A stretch of DNA of 64,000 nucleotides, taken from assembly GCA_008360975.2 (NCBI GenBank), contig CM039184.1:53472797-53536796 (forward strand), read 5' to 3'. Made by a program: the position numbers and the translations under genes. This document shows positions 49,830-62,740 of the stretch, in pieces (the first letter of the stretch is position 1; every line of letters begins with the position of its first letter). This DNA is from Lichenostomus cassidix (lineage: Eukaryota > Chordata > Aves > Passeriformes > Meliphagidae). The notes beneath the pieces were generated by a model, which saw only the letters and a program-made list of their open reading frames with translations, made no database searches and had not been told where the DNA came from.

Positions 49830-50560
49830 CGCACGCAGGGAGAGGAGAAGAGCACGCTTCCCTGGGACAGCACCCCACACACTCCCGCACAGCCCTCGGC
49901 AGGTGCCGCTGGGCCTCACCGCTCTGCCCGCCGCCCTGCCGGCAGCTCGGCCGGTCCCGGCGGCGCTCGGGGCGCAGGGCGGGCCGGCAGAGGTGGCCGC
50001 AGTCCCCGCCTCTCCCGCGGGCTGCTCGGCGGAGGCCGGGCCCGGAGGAGCCGCTCACCGGCGCCGCGGCCCGCCGGAGCCATGACCTCCCACCGCAGCG
50101 AGAGCGACTGGCAGGGGCTGCTGAGCGAGGTGAGGCGGCGGGGGGGCAGCGGGGCAGAGCGGCGGGCGGGCCCGGCTGCTCCCCGTGCCTCGGGGAAACG
50201 CCGGGTAGAGGGGCAGAGCCGCCGGCAGGACACCCGGCCCGTGGCCGAGCGGGCGGCAGCGGCTGCAGCGGCGGGCGGGGGGCGCCGAGCCGTGCCGGTC
50301 ACGGCTGAGCTGTGCGGCCACGTCTGCCGATGGCCCTGCCCTGCCCTGCCCGGGCTGCCGCCCCGGCCCTGCGCGCTGCGGAGCGCCGGCAGCGAGGGCC
50401 TGCGAGCCTCTCCGTGTATTAGCCGCCCTGGCGCTGCAGAGAGCAGCTTGTCGGCGCTGATGCTGCAGCTGCTTTGAAGCCGCCGAGGATTCCCTGAGCT
50501 GCGGGGACGGCCGAGGCCTCGGGCCCGCGCTGCTGGCAGCCCGGAGGAGCGCAGGCCGGC
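49830..50560 (+). promoter_or_regulatory. CpG island and promoter of CCDC149
   Basis: A dense CpG stretch surrounds the first CCDC149 exon, with GC boxes (GGGCGGGCC- and GGGCGGGGGG-like) and no TATA box. The long open frames on both strands here (for example minus 49916-50713) follow from the scarcity of stop codons in GC-rich DNA and are not genes. Confidence 0.75.
50082..50129 (+). CDS. CCDC149: CCDC149 coding exon 1
   Basis: Sixteen codons from the ATG in context GGAGCCATGA to the donor GTGAGG, phase 0. It lies within the CpG island. The open frame runs on into the intron to 50477, but the donor and the family sequence place the exon end at 50129. Confidence 0.88.
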
Positions 50561-53500
50561 TGCGGCACCGGCCTGGCTGACCGGGCTGCCCCTGTGCCGT
50601 GTGCCTGGTGCTCTTGCTTCCCTGGAATCACATGTGAAAGGATTTTGAGACCCATGGGGACGTTTATACAGTGGGAGAAAAGAATGTAATAGCACGGTGC
50701 CCATGAGCCTCAACAGGTGGAGGATTTTCCCGTTCCAAGAATAGAAACTTCATTGTCCACCACGTCCCCGTTAAAAGATCCACAGTTTTTACAGGTAAAC
50801 ATTTTCATGTAGGGTGAATTACCAAACTCAAACCATGCCTTGAGGCCAGTATAATTTCGAGGCGTATTATTGAAGTCAAATCTCTTTGTGAGCCAAACTC
50901 ATGAAGTAGGCTGGCATGCTGATTTTCACATTGCATTACTATAAAAATAGTATTTTTATGCTTACAGCTAGCAGACAAAAGTTCTGGACAGACAGCATGG
51001 GCCTGGATAAACCTGACTGAGTCTGGTGTCCTGCAGTATGATGCACACAGGTGAATTGCCCTGTTTTCAGGAAGGCTTTGCCTCCATTATGTTAACTGAA
51101 GGCTTGAGGCCCTGACCTGTCAAAAAGATGTTTGAGTTTAGGGTGTTGAACCTGTCGACCCTCCTGGTTATTTCCGTGGGAGTTCGCAGGGGCCCAGATC
51201 TGTGCTAGTACAGTACATCCAGAATTGGAGTCTGTCTATGCACACAGTACTTGCAAAGATACAGCATGATCCAGGAGAAAGTGAAAAGTGCACTTTTAGT
51301 AGTATCCTGTTTTGTGCGTGGAGTTTTATTTGGGGTGGGGGTGGTTTCACATGGGAGGGAAGGGTAAGAGATGAGAGACAAGTCACGAGGTGTGTTCAGA
51401 AGAAGTGTTGCTATTCTTTGCTTTAAAAAGTAATTTAGAATTGCTTTGGAACATTTTTAATTTCTATATAGTTTAACTTAAAAACTCAGTCCTGAAATCA
51501 AACTCTTACTTCAGTTTAGGGGCTTCTTCATTGTAGTAAAGCTTAATGACTGTGCTAAGCCACAGTCTTGTAGATACTTAAGCATACATGTAATTTCTTT
51601 TGTTCAGAAAAAATTAGAGGCCTAGTGACTTGCATTCCACCTTTGCTTCCTTTCTCAATGCTTCCACAGCAGGCTTACAGCCTGTTTTTCTGGGTGTAAT
51701 CTGTAGTATGTGCTGTCGAGGTACAGGTTTTCCTCTTTTGTCTTCCTTTTCCTTTGGATGTTGTGATTTACTCCATGTGATTTACCCATTAACTCCAACA
51801 TCCTAACGGGTCTGTGAGAAAGTGGCTCAAACTTCTGAAGTAACTTCTAATAAGGTTTTTGAATTTACCATATCCCTCAGTGGTACAGAGTTTCTCAAGC
51901 CCTCCTATCTTCAGTGTCTGCTAGGTAATGTTTTCCCCCTGTGCATTTCATAAACATTTTGAAATGCTTTCAAAATACAAGGTAACACAGATGAGAAAAG
52001 ACATGGTAGCTCTAAACAAACACTCTCTCATTGCTGATGGTAGGCGGTTTAAAGATGGGGTTAAAAATCTTGGTGTAAAAGATCAGAAGCTGGTGTGTTC
52101 AGATCCGTGGTCACATTCCTTCTCGTTTGCATAAGCCCAACACTCCAAGTTTGAAAGGTAGGAGTAATTAAAATACTTGTCAAAGCAACTGTAATTTTTA
52201 AAACTCTGGTAACTGTAAGTGTTAAGAAGAGTGGTAGGATGTCTGGTCCTTATGCACAAACACTTGTACACACAGCATATATTTTTGTAGGTTGTCTTTT
52301 CATTGTTCATTAGATAAAAATAATATTTTTTGTCTGTTTCAGTCTTTTTCTATATTTACTCTTCTTCTTTCTTACTTTTGTTCTATTTCAGTGCCTTTTG
52401 CTCTTTACCCTTCCACATATCTTTCTCTGCTTTTATTATGCTCACCACTAACTTTTTGCTTTTTCTTTTGCCTCCATGTTTGTGTATTGTTCCACTTATT
52501 CTACAGCCACACATTGGCTGTAGAATTTCAGGCCTAGTGTGCACCTGGTACTGTGAACAATCCTTGCACCACATGTACCTTGAGCATTCTTTAAACTAAC
52601 TGAATAGGATGACGTAGGTAGGAAAACTGGGACAACGCCAACTTAGCAAATACTGAAGGAGCATAAAGGAGTCATTATTTCCATTGATAATCTCACAAAC
52701 TGGGTTTAAAAGAACTCACTTTGGTAGCAAAAATCCACATAAATTTTTCCTGTTATTTAGCCAAATTCATGTACTGGTGATGGATGGATGGATATAGATA
52801 TCTATATGTAGCAAATTACTCTTTTGGGTTACCATGTAATTTTTCTGCTTGAACTCTTGGTTTTCTTCTAACATTTATGTCAATGACCCATGTTTAGGGT
52901 GTTTAAAAGCTGGTGTAAAGTTGTAGGGTGAAGACCTGATCAATAACTGCTTGTTTGACACAAGAGACTGAGCTGTAGCAAGAACTTTCTTGCTGGTGGC
53001 CCAAGTCCTCTGTAAACAAGTGATCTTCATAAATCTCAAAATACTATCCCGAGAGTACATTCCATTCTTGGAGTTGATCAAGGCCAGGTTGGATGGGAGT
53101 CTGAGCAACCTGGTCTAGTTGAAGGTGTCCCTGCCCATGGCAGTGGGGTTGGAACTGGATGATCTTCAAGGTCCCTCAAATTTGCCAACATCTAGATTTA
53201 AATCCAATGTCAAAATGCGTTTCTTTTGCTTGTCACCTCCCACATGTTAGAGTGTTTAGTGTATGCTATTTACAGCTACTCATATGTGACTGCACCTCCT
53301 AAAGTTAGTTTGAAGAGGTGTAGTTTCCATTTAATTTGTCATTCATAACAGGCCATTTCTTGGTTATTGACTGTATATGGTCTTCAGCAGCACAGAGGGA
53401 GGTGATATGTTTGTCTCCTGAGCTCCCTTGCCTAGTAATTTTCAACTTACCAAACTGTTGAGCAGTAGTTCTAGTTGAAATAGCTAAATGTTATAGTGAG

Positions 53501-56500
53501 TTCTGTAGAGTGAGACACCTAGCCTGCTTATAATTGGCAGAGCATACCTTTCCCACTGGTTGCACAATTTTTTATGTGGACGAGAGAGAAGAAGGAAAAC
53601 TGGTGAGATTTGCATGTTCATAATATCTCTATGAAATTGTCATGTTTCCTCTTCAAACAAAGTGTAATGTAATTCACCAAACCTCTATGAGGGGGCCCAA
53701 CAGGCCTTGGAGGCACTTGTTTCAGAGCTTTTTTTAATGTGGACAGATGCAGTGGCTGTAGGGGAGGACAAAGTGGAGCAGATACTCTAAGGTCCCTGGT
53801 TGGTTGGGTTGGCATTGTAATGACTCTGACATTTGGAAAAGGAAAGAGAAATGCTAAAAGAGCTGGCACTGTACTCAAAAATTCTCAGGAGCTATGGAAG
53901 AGTGCTATGAAGACCTGCATGCTGACTTTGGGCAGCAAAACAAGTGTTTGCTTTTCATAGTTTCCATGTGTCAGGGTGGACTAAGACACCTACCAGGGAT
54001 GTTGTGAAACAGAGAGAAATTAATAATGTAATCTGATGCAGAGCATACAAAACTTCGAAGGACTGGGCCACATTGCACAGTAGTGTTAACTACTAAATTG
54101 TGGTAATTCCTAAATGGCCAGTGAACATGATGTGGTGTAGTATTGTCATCAAGACATAGTGTTCTGAGGAGCTGCTTATATCACTTCTGTCATCAGTGAA
54201 TGATACCAGCCTGCTTTGTGTTTCAGCGGCCAGGAGGCAGCCAGGGAAGCAAGAGCTGGCCAGCAGGAAAAGCAGAGTTGATATGGTGGGATAAAACCAA
54301 GGTCACTGCATTGTTTCAGGTTTTATCAGAGATGAGGAAGTGAGATGGCAAGCAAATGGCCAGTAATTGTGTATTTCTCTGAGTCTGAGTGCTTGACTGC
54401 TTGACTTTTTCAGATAAGTTAACAGTTTAATCTGAAGTCAAGGGGAACAAAATTATTGAAACACAGCAGCAAACATCCCAGACAGGGAGATTGCAATGTG
54501 CTTTGGGACCTTTCTGTTTCTACAACAAAACTGTCTCCAAGAGTACAGTCAGGAGAAATTTGATAAAACTAAAGGCAGTTTAGTAGCAGTTGAATCTCTT
54601 GTTAAAAGATGGTACCTAGAGTTCATGGTTTCCCAGAGAGCATGGTGGATGATGGGTCTCGAGGCCCAATGTAAAGTAGTAACCCTTCGGCATTTGAGGA
54701 CACAAGGCCCTGGAGTGTCAGGAGGACACAGAATATGATCAATAATGGTTCCAAAGCACAGTTTGGAGTTAGTATCTCTACTTCTAGTCTCAGAAAATTA
54801 GATGTTTTCCTTGACATTAATTGCCATTAAGTACCAAAATATAGGCCAGTAATTTGTACAAATTTAAAAAAAAAATTCTGTTAGGAATTCGGTGTGTTCA
54901 TTGGTTTAAAAAAAGAAGTCTAAAACCTTGACCATGTCCCAGCTTCATCAGATTATTAGACCATGTCTACAGCGTCATTAATGAGATCTACCCAGATTTG
55001 TCACTAAAAATAGCAATGGACAAATAGTAAGTGTTCGATGTAGAGGGTCACCTTGGAGCAGTTACACTCTCCTGTAATGTCAGTCTCTTTTTACTCAATT
55101 TCACTAAAGTAGTCATCTGGCTGTAAAGCAGTTCAGACAGTAATGTAAGATGTCATATATATTCCTTTAATTATTATGATCTTCCTTGTAGCAATTATAA
55201 TTTACTTTATTGCAGATAACAGCACATTGGTAGATAAAAGTCACTAGACAGATATGAAATGTTGTATGTTGTAGCTTTTAGGTTGAATGTATAGCAGCTG
55301 GTTCTTGTTTAACCTTGTTTTTTAAATTCATAGATTATTTTGTACCAATAATTAAAAAGAAACAAAAGACAATAAGAATATTTCATAGTAACTGTAGTGC
55401 ATAACAGGATTCACTTTTTTGTCTCACTGATAGACAGTACCTGAGATGTAGGCTTTCCTTCAGTTGCAGGGGAAGAAATCTCCACATGAGTGAATGCCAG
55501 AAGCATCTATTGAATACTTTTTCCGGACTGTTTGAGAAAATTTGCCTTATTGCTTTCATTGCTCCAAAAAGACTTGTCACACTTCTGTGTTCTTTTTGAC
55601 AGCATACCAATTTTATTGCACTTATTTCTCCATATAAGGGAAATTGCTGATGGGACTCAGTTATTTCCCTGAGTAGAAGCCATTTCTGGTGTGCAGTTGT
55701 TAGGTCTGTTTATGGCCATTATTACTACGTTGTTTTTTAACATTCAGAAACACATATATTGAATGACCTCTTTGAGGTCTGTCTTTGTAAAATTTGGTTT
55801 TCCTTCAGTAATGATAATGGGAATTGCAAACATAACTCTGTTGAATAATCAGATTCCACAGAAATGCTCTGGCTTTATTGTTTCTTGTGCCATAAGCCTA
55901 TGGAAAGAAATTATTGTGTTATTACCAGTTTTATTCTATTTCTTTGGGAAAGTCAATATGTGTAAAATGCAAAAATTACTTCAAAAAGTCTTTTATGTGG
56001 TCATTTTTATAGTAAAATCCAAACAATACATTGAGGAGAGATGCCAACATCATCAATATATAGTTCATCTAGTTAAAACAGGTTTTAAACAAGGAGGCTG
56101 TCCTTATTCCTTTTCATTTAGACCCTGAACATTACTGTCCCCACAATCTGTTTATGGTTCCTTATCCTCAGCCTAATAGGTAGTGGAGAATTCCCCAGTC
56201 CCTGTCAGTGCTGCTGTAAAAGGCGAAGCCTCCTTGTATGCTCTGAGTGTGTCTTTTGTTGAGAGCTGTGACTCATGGTAGAAGCAAGATTTGTTTGGTG
56301 CTGGGTCTGTATTTCCTGCTGGGTAACTACTGGGTTTTACAGTCTTTTCCACATGCTCTGGTTCACTTCTGATACACTCTCTCATCCAGCAGCACTTGAG
56401 ACAAGGCTTGTAGGCACCTACAGGTGCTGTGGGTATCTAAGGCAAGATGTTTGGCTTCTTTGCACTCCCCTTGTGTGCATGGTGTAGCCTGCTCTGCTCC

Positions 56501-58841
56501 ACATAGGTGTTGAATGGATGGGCCAGCTTCATTCTTCCTGGGGTTCTTCCTGTTAAAGGAACAGGACAGGCTACTGGGTTAAGGGCTTGAGGCTGTTGGA
56601 GGTTTTTTTTAAGTGATTGCAAGGTTTGCTTTTATTAATTTTTATTTGTAATTATCAGATTGTTAATATTTAAAAACAATTCAGCGAAGGCATATTTTAG
56701 AATTACTAAGACAGGGGATGAAACAGGGGAAAAAAGAGGAGAGACTGACAAATATTTCACTGTAAGGGAAAGAATTATTTTATCAAGTTTGAGGCAGTTT
56801 GCCATGTCACTATAATCACTTGCTGACAATATTAAAGTTTAGCTTCTCGAACCTTTCAGTCCTTTATCAGGGGATTTGACATTTGTGTAAGGTATCAGTA
56901 AGGACATAAGTACATAGGTACATTTACCTTTGTTGATGCCAAGGCATCATAATCCAGAAAATTTATGGCAGGATTTCAACTACAGTATTGCCAGAAATAA
57001 AATTAATCCAAGGTGGAAGTGTCCTTTTTGAGAGTTCAAATCCTTCTTGGAACTGCTTTTCTCATTCCCACTTTTTTTGCAACTAAGCATTTACCATGTT
57101 TGGAAAAGGTTGGCTGTACTAATATACCAAATTCACTTTTCCCTTTCTCATTGACATGAATGAGGTTAACAAAGTTAATTCCAAGCAAGTAGTACATACA
57201 AAGAATGATCTTTGTCCCAGAGAACAGCACTGAACAGTATGGAAGTGCTGATGTTCTTGCTTTGTGCAAGAGCCCATAATGACAAAGTATTCTTGTCAGA
57301 GGATATAATGGAACTATAAATTGTTTTCATGACTGCTGTGGTATTTGGTCTCTTGCAGAGCACATTCAGAAAGTATTTAGAGCCGCATCTTATGTCAGTA
57401 ACATCAGAAGTAGAAATATATACTTTAGCATGAGTAGTGTCAAGTATTGGATAATAAGAATCTGCTGATCAAACATCATATTAAGTAAAAAAAGTTACTT
57501 GAAAGTTCTGATAGGTAACATTGAGGATGACATACATGTTACTCTTCCTTTCAATAGGTAAAGGCAATGAAGCAGATCAGACTAATGCAGAACAGCTAAG
57601 ATCTGCAAGTTCTGCTTTGCTTAGTGCACGAGCCCTACACATGAAAGGTGGTGGCTGCAGGGGAAGGCATATCTCTGCCTTGCCTCCCCTTTTAGGTGTT
57701 TGCAGCATTCCTGCATTATTTCCCATTCTTTTGCCTCAAACAAGCATGTGCCTGTAGCATCACAGCATAATAAAGTTTGTTTTACCTGTGCCATTAGGGC
57801 ATCACACTGTAATTGTTTCAGACTCAAGATGAATTTTTGTTACAATCATACTACCCCTTCTGCCCATTTCCCATGGTCCCATTTCCGTGTCCAGTTGGAA
57901 GGCTGAGCCCAGAGGCCATTGCTGGTAGAGGGGCGAGGGATGGCAGTGGGAAGTGAAGCAGGAACAACTGGTTGCCGCCTGGGAGCTAAGATGACTTGTC
58001 GCAGACTTTGACTTGTGCAGTCTTCCTCCAGCTTTTCAGAGAAGAACTTGAGCCTCTTTTATCCAGTACTGGCTTGAGCAGAAATGGCTTGTTACATGTA
58101 TGTTTTTTTTCTCCTCTGCAGTATCTGGTGTGCAAAAGGAAGCTGGAAAGTAAAAAGGAGGCATTGCTAATCCTCTCCAAAGAGCTGGACACCTGTCAGC
58201 AAGAAAGAGACCAGTATCAACTTATGGCCAACCAGCTGCGGGAACGACACCAGTCTCTGAAAAAGAAGTATCGGGAGCTGATTGTAGGTTGTTCTTTATG
58301 AACACTGTATAACTGGGGGACAAGGGTGAACCTCAAAAAAAAAAAAAAAGCAAGAAAGAAAAAAAAGGAAAGAAATCCAAAATGGCTGCTGTAATACAGC
58401 CTTGATCATATTATTACTCATTTGTTCTGCATTGATGAGGCAGTGCTTGTTATATAGGACACAGAAAGACAGTGCATGCTCTGAGGAAATCAGTTTCAGT
58501 GATAATTCCATTTAAAAACTGACTGTGGAATTGTTATTCCACAACAACTTAATGTAGCAGTACGAAAATTAATGCAACACAAATTTGTAATGACCTGCTG
58601 TTCTAGAGAGGTAAACAAATCTTCAACTTCGGGTGTTTTTTTAAGTTGAAGTTAGTGTTACTGGTATTAATCAGTAGTATTAAAAAAAAAAAATTATAGC
58701 ATTTTAGTTAAAATATGTGTTCCAAAATTAGGTTCATGGAATTAATATAGTTTCTGTTTTCAGAAATAATCTGCCAATAAAAATATATCTTTTTATTTGT
58801 AGGATGGGGATCCATCGCTTCCACCTGAAAAGAGGAAACAG
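50082..58841 (+). CDS. CCDC149: CCDC149, first three coding exons (gene continues past window)
   Basis: Exons 50082-50129, 58122-58283 and 58803-58841 join in phase 0 to give 83 residues. The start has G at -3 and opens MTSHRSESDWQGLLSE. Exon 2 is charged, heptad-like coiled coil (YLVCKRKLESKKEALLILSK, then MANQLRERHQSLKKKYREL), and exon 3 gives DGDPSLPPEKRKQ. These match the N-terminus of the vertebrate coiled-coil domain-containing protein 149, a conserved protein of several hundred residues with no established biochemical role. The next expected exon (ANLAQLLRDSQ...) is not found before 64000, so the gene is cut by the window edge. Its position downstream of LGI2 in the same orientation agrees with conserved amniote order. 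Confidence 0.93.
52498..52526. repeat. Short perfect hairpin (11-bp arms)
   Basis: ATTCTACAGCC at 52498-52508 pairs exactly with 52516-52526 around a 7-nt loop. It lies in CCDC149 intron 1 and is probably incidental. Confidence 0.7.
53060..53182 (+). mobile_element. CR1 3' end fragment, sense
   Basis: AAGGCCAGGTTGGATGGGAG, then AGCAACCTGGTCTAGTTGAA, GGTGTCCCTGCCCATGGCAG and GGTTGGAACTGGATGATCTT form the well-known CR1 sense 3' end, short of its terminal repeat. It lies in intron 1 of CCDC149. Confidence 0.88.
58122..58283 (+). CDS. CCDC149: CCDC149 coding exon 2 (coiled coil)
   Basis: A 162-nt phase 0-0 exon with acceptor TTTCTCCTCTGCAG and donor GTAGGT. Its 54 codons form the start of the coiled coil, rich in Lys, Glu and Leu at heptad spacing. 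The ATG at 57996 in the same open frame is intronic. Confidence 0.95.
58803..58841 (+). CDS. CCDC149: CCDC149 coding exon 3 (39-nt microexon)
   Basis: Thirteen codons, DGDPSLPPEKRKQ, between TTTATTTGTAG and GTAGGA, phase 0-0. It is too short to appear as an open frame of its own and was found from splice sites and the conserved DGDPSLPPEKRKQ motif. Confidence 0.92.
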
Positions 58842-60992
58842 GTAGGATTTATTTTTCAGTTGATGTTATTTATCTGCTACAAAAGTACTTTTTAAAAGAA
58901 TAAAAGTATTAATTAAGAAATCTGGCAAAAAAGCAAGCATTTCTGAGTATTAAAAAGCTCAGTCTTTAAGCTGTGATTTCTGCTTTTGTCTACACATTTC
59001 ACTCTGAAATATCTGAACTATCATTAATTAGAATATATGGCTATTGCTTTCATGTTCACCTGAGACTGAAATTGGTCAGTGTACAGAGACTTGAGATGGT
59101 TCTCCTTGTTTATCCTTCCATATTGAGTCCTAAAATGGATTTGTGACAGGACTTCTCATACTTAAAAGTAAGCTGGGAATGCATTGTCTGCATTCCATAA
59201 TTGTTAATTTATTGTTGTGAGTGCTGTTTTCCATTAAGTGTTCTCCCAGGCCACTTGGACTCTATGAGTTATAAATGGTAAAACAATGATAATTGCATTT
59301 TATGGTTCCCATGAAAAACTTTTTGCCTGCTCACATGCATTTTTTGTTCCTGGATTTCCACATAGTGTGTCCCAGTTGTGGAATGTTGGTTGTCACATCT
59401 TAAAATTATCTTAATTTTCAGAGAAAAATGGCACCCAAAATGCAATGTGTGGAGCAGGGAAATGAAGACAATGTAAAAGAACAAAAATAGTTGCTGTAAT
59501 TGCTAGTTTTGGAAGTCTTTTAACTATGTTTAAAACATGGTTATTACATTCTCTTAATGGATCAGAAGTTTTACTCATCACCCTTTCCCTGAGAGTTTGC
59601 ATGCAGTTCTTGCTATTTGCTTAAAATTTTATGGCTTAGGGTTTTGGTTGCTTTAAACTAAGCTTCCAGAGGCAATATAATTACTCCTTCAGGCACTTAA
59701 ACAAATAGCTGCCAAGAAGTCAGTGGCTCAGTGTAGAATCATTTAACTTCCTCATTATTTAGCATAATTTATTTGCAATTCTGTTATTTCAACAGAATTC
59801 TAATAAAAGTTTATGACCAGATACAAGTTTGTGCATTCTGAGTGCTGCTGAGGAATATCCAATTGAAAGAAAAAACCCCCGTGGCAGTATATGGATCATT
59901 ACAGAGATAAGTAGGAAGGGAGATTTGCCATCCCATAGCTATTCCAATTCATCTTTCAAAACAAATAAAACTGCCACTTGTTTCTAAAATACTAGCCAAA
60001 TTCAGTCTAAATTCAGAAGCTGTGATTATATTAAGTTTTGGCAATTTGTCTTACCAGTGTGAGTGCCTGGAAAACCTTTAATAATTTACCTAGGAATCAT
60101 CTTTTTTTTTTTTCTGAGGAAGTTATGTATTCATGATAGGTAGCAGTGAAAGAAAGAAAATCTTGTCTTCAAGTGAGGTCATTGATAGGTTCCCCCCAAG
60201 AACAGTATATACATTGGGTTGTACAGTAATAGACTGTTAGTGTACTTGAGTTTTCATTTCCTGAGAAATGTGTCCGTAGCATACAAGGTGGATAACCTAG
60301 AGTAGTTAGTGCAACCTTTCTGAAGAAGAGTATAGTTTTGCTTTGAGAAATGCATCAGAGAATAATAAAAGAAAGTTATGAATATTTTTCCATTATTACC
60401 ATACATACATTTCTTAGCATTTTCTCACCTAAGAAGGAGTGAAGTTTTCTCTCCCTTTTGTACTTCTTCCATTCCCTTTTTTCCTGGAACCCTATCTGCC
60501 TGCTGGGAGAAGTTTGTGACCTCAGTCACTTTATGAAAAGAGACTCTGGTCCTCCAATGAATTCTACATGACACAAAAGTGCATGTTGTTTTCATGGTCA
60601 GAAATGAGATGAAAACATGATATGCTTAGCAATTTGCTATCTGTTGTGTTGATTTTCCACAACTAAGAAATTATTGCTTATTACTGAAATTTCAATCTAG
60701 AACCGTAAATGTAATAGGCTGGTTGGAATTGCTGCTGTTTTCTCCTTCTTGTCTTTGTTTTTCCCCTGTTTTATCAATTATATTTCGTGACTGCTTAAAA
60801 TATCTTCTACCATGCCTTCTCATCCTCTTTTGCTGCAAGGAATTTTCATGTTTTTTATGGAAATATCATGTAACCAGGCATTTTCTGTCACCAAGTCGCT
60901 AACTCAAAATTTGTTTTTGTAAAATTGTTACTTAAAGGTATCTTAACATGCAGTGCTCTGTACTGTTTTCCCTCTCAAAGCTGTTTGCATTT

Positions 60993-61037
60993 CAGATCTT
61001 TTCCAAATTATACAATTCTATGATACTATGATGTTTC
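60993..61037 (+). mobile_element. CR1 3' tip, sense
   Basis: CAGATCTTTTCCAAATTATA followed by CAATTCTATGATACTATGAT is a short degenerate CR1 tail with the ATTCTATG repeat. Little upstream element remains. Confidence 0.5.
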
Positions 61038-61353
61038 TATCCAAAGATTGCTCTGTGTGTATTGCCTTCTGCCAACCAGCAAAGGCAGGAAATTAGATAC
61101 TCTGCTACTGAAATTTCTTTTTCTACTGTAGATTTTTCACCATTAGTGTTGTTATCATAGCTTGTGAGCTGTCAGTTCTTTCCTGGCCTCTTGTGCCTAA
61201 CACTCTCAGATGGTGTGTTTGAACATAGTTTTATAATGTCTTATGGTGTCAGGTATAGAGTAATTTTTGGGTAAGTAATGGAGGGGCAAAATATTTCAGG
61301 ACAATAGGAATTAGGACGAGTGTGTTTTATGTTAAAATTAATTCAGACATGGT

Positions 61354-61940
61354 TGTAGTGGTTTAGTCCCAGCCAGCAGCCAAGGCCCCCACAGCCACTT
61401 GCTCACTGCTTACCAGCGTGATCAGAGAGAGAACTGGAGGGTAAACACTAGGGAACTTGTGGGTTGAGATAAAAGACAGTTTAATAGGAAAAGCAAAAGC
61501 TGCTCACACAAGCAAAGCAAAACAAGGAATTCACTCACCACTTCCATGGGCAGGCAGGGGTTCAGCCCTCCCCAGGAGACCAGGGCCCCTTCACATGTAA
61601 CAGTGACTTGGAATGATGAACACCATCTCTCCAAATGCCCCACCATTCCTCCTTCTTCCCCCACTTTATATACCAAGCATGATGTCACATGGTCTGGAAT
61701 ATCCATTTGGTCAGTTTGGGTCATCTGTCCTGGCTGCCTCTCCTCCCAAACTCCCATGACCACCCAACTTCCTTGCCAGCGTGGCAGTAAAAAAAGCAGA
61801 AAAAGCCTTAGCTCTGTGTAAGCACTTCTGAGCAATAACAGAAACATCTCTATATTATCAACCCTGTGTTTAGCTCAAATCCGAAGTGTAGCTTCATATC
61901 TGTGAAGAAAATTAACTCTACCCCAGCTGAAACCAGCACA
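61354..61940 (-). mobile_element. Solo LTR, avian ERVL type, 5-bp TSD ATGGT
   Basis: Read on the minus strand it starts TGTGCTGGTTTCAGCTGGGG with a following AGAGTTAATTTTCTTC, a signature start of avian ERVL-type LTRs, and ends CCACTACA. The flanks 61349-61353 and 61941-61945 are both ATGGT, a perfect 5-bp duplication. On the minus strand a strong TATATAAAG box lies at about 61664-61673, and ATTAAA about 180 nt further on (61480-61485) can serve as the poly(A) signal. No internal viral genes adjoin it. It lies antisense within CCDC149 intron 3. The open frames at 61422-61847 fall inside the LTR and are not genes. Confidence 0.92.
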
Positions 61941-62544
61941 ATGGTAAACAGTAGACACTCCCCATTTTGAGACATGTTAAAATATTTCTCTGTCTACATA
62001 GCCTCTGCTGAGCATCCTATATGCATAGAAATTCTACCATTCTACAGTTCTGCAATGATACATATTTATATGGATTAACAGTGATACAGGACATTTTAAT
62101 GGAAGTTTACTAGGTATCTGTTCACCAGTGTTGCTGCACTGGGAAACTTAAAACCATAGGATTTCTAACTCGATGTATACTGCCTATTAGTTTCATCTGC
62201 ATTGCCTAAATTTTCAGTATAGCTTCAATTTGGGAGAGGCTTTGCCATTAAAATAACAAATCAGTCAATCCTTTGACCTTCTATATTAAATGGAAGTTCT
62301 TTCAGTGCAGATGAGATCCTTTGAATAAACAAAGATGAAGTAAAACGCGTGGTTCGGAAAACAGCTGTGCTGGGCCATAGACCTAAATATGCTTTGCTTA
62401 ATTTGATCTCAGTGAGACCACTCAGTTGGAGATAATGGGTTTGTACTGGGGCTGTGTGTCAAGAATAAAGCTGCAATGCATATGTCACTGGTGAGGCCTT
62501 AGATTTGTATTTTAAATGTATAAGGAATCAAATGGAACTGAATG

Positions 62545-62740
62545 TCAGAAGACCACAGAACAGTTGAGGTGGGAAGACAGCTCTTGAGGTCAACTAGTCC
62601 AATCTTCTTGCTCAAACAGGGGCAGCAAGAGCAGGTTTCCCAGGACCATTTTCAGTACGGTCTTGATTATCTGCACCTCCACAGCCTCTCTGGGCAACTT
62701 GTTCCAGTGTTTGAGCACTCTCACAGAAAAAAAGGTGAGG
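62545..62740 (-). mobile_element. CR1 LINE fragment, antisense
   Basis: AGTCCAATCTTCTTGCTCAA, then CACCTCCACAGCCTCTCTGG and GGGCAACTTGTTCCAGTGTT form a recognisable antisense CR1 3' region. The similarity fades after about 62740. Confidence 0.7.

Larger units (their letters stand above)
50130..58121 (+). other. CCDC149 intron 1
   Basis: An 8.0-kb GT-AG intron. It contains a CR1 3' fragment near 53060-53182, a GATG/TATAGATATCTATAT-like low-complexity patch near 52780-52810, and a small perfect hairpin at 52498-52526. No other gene recognised. Confidence 0.8.

Noticed and set aside
49916..50713. 265-codon open frame on the minus strand over the CCDC149 CpG island
   Set aside because: Stop codons are rare in CpG-rich DNA. 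The product is low-complexity Arg/Pro/Ala, and equally long frames exist on the other strand, so there is no coding evidence.
61422..61847. 141-codon minus-strand open frame
   Set aside because: It lies wholly inside the ERVL LTR and has no protein family signature.
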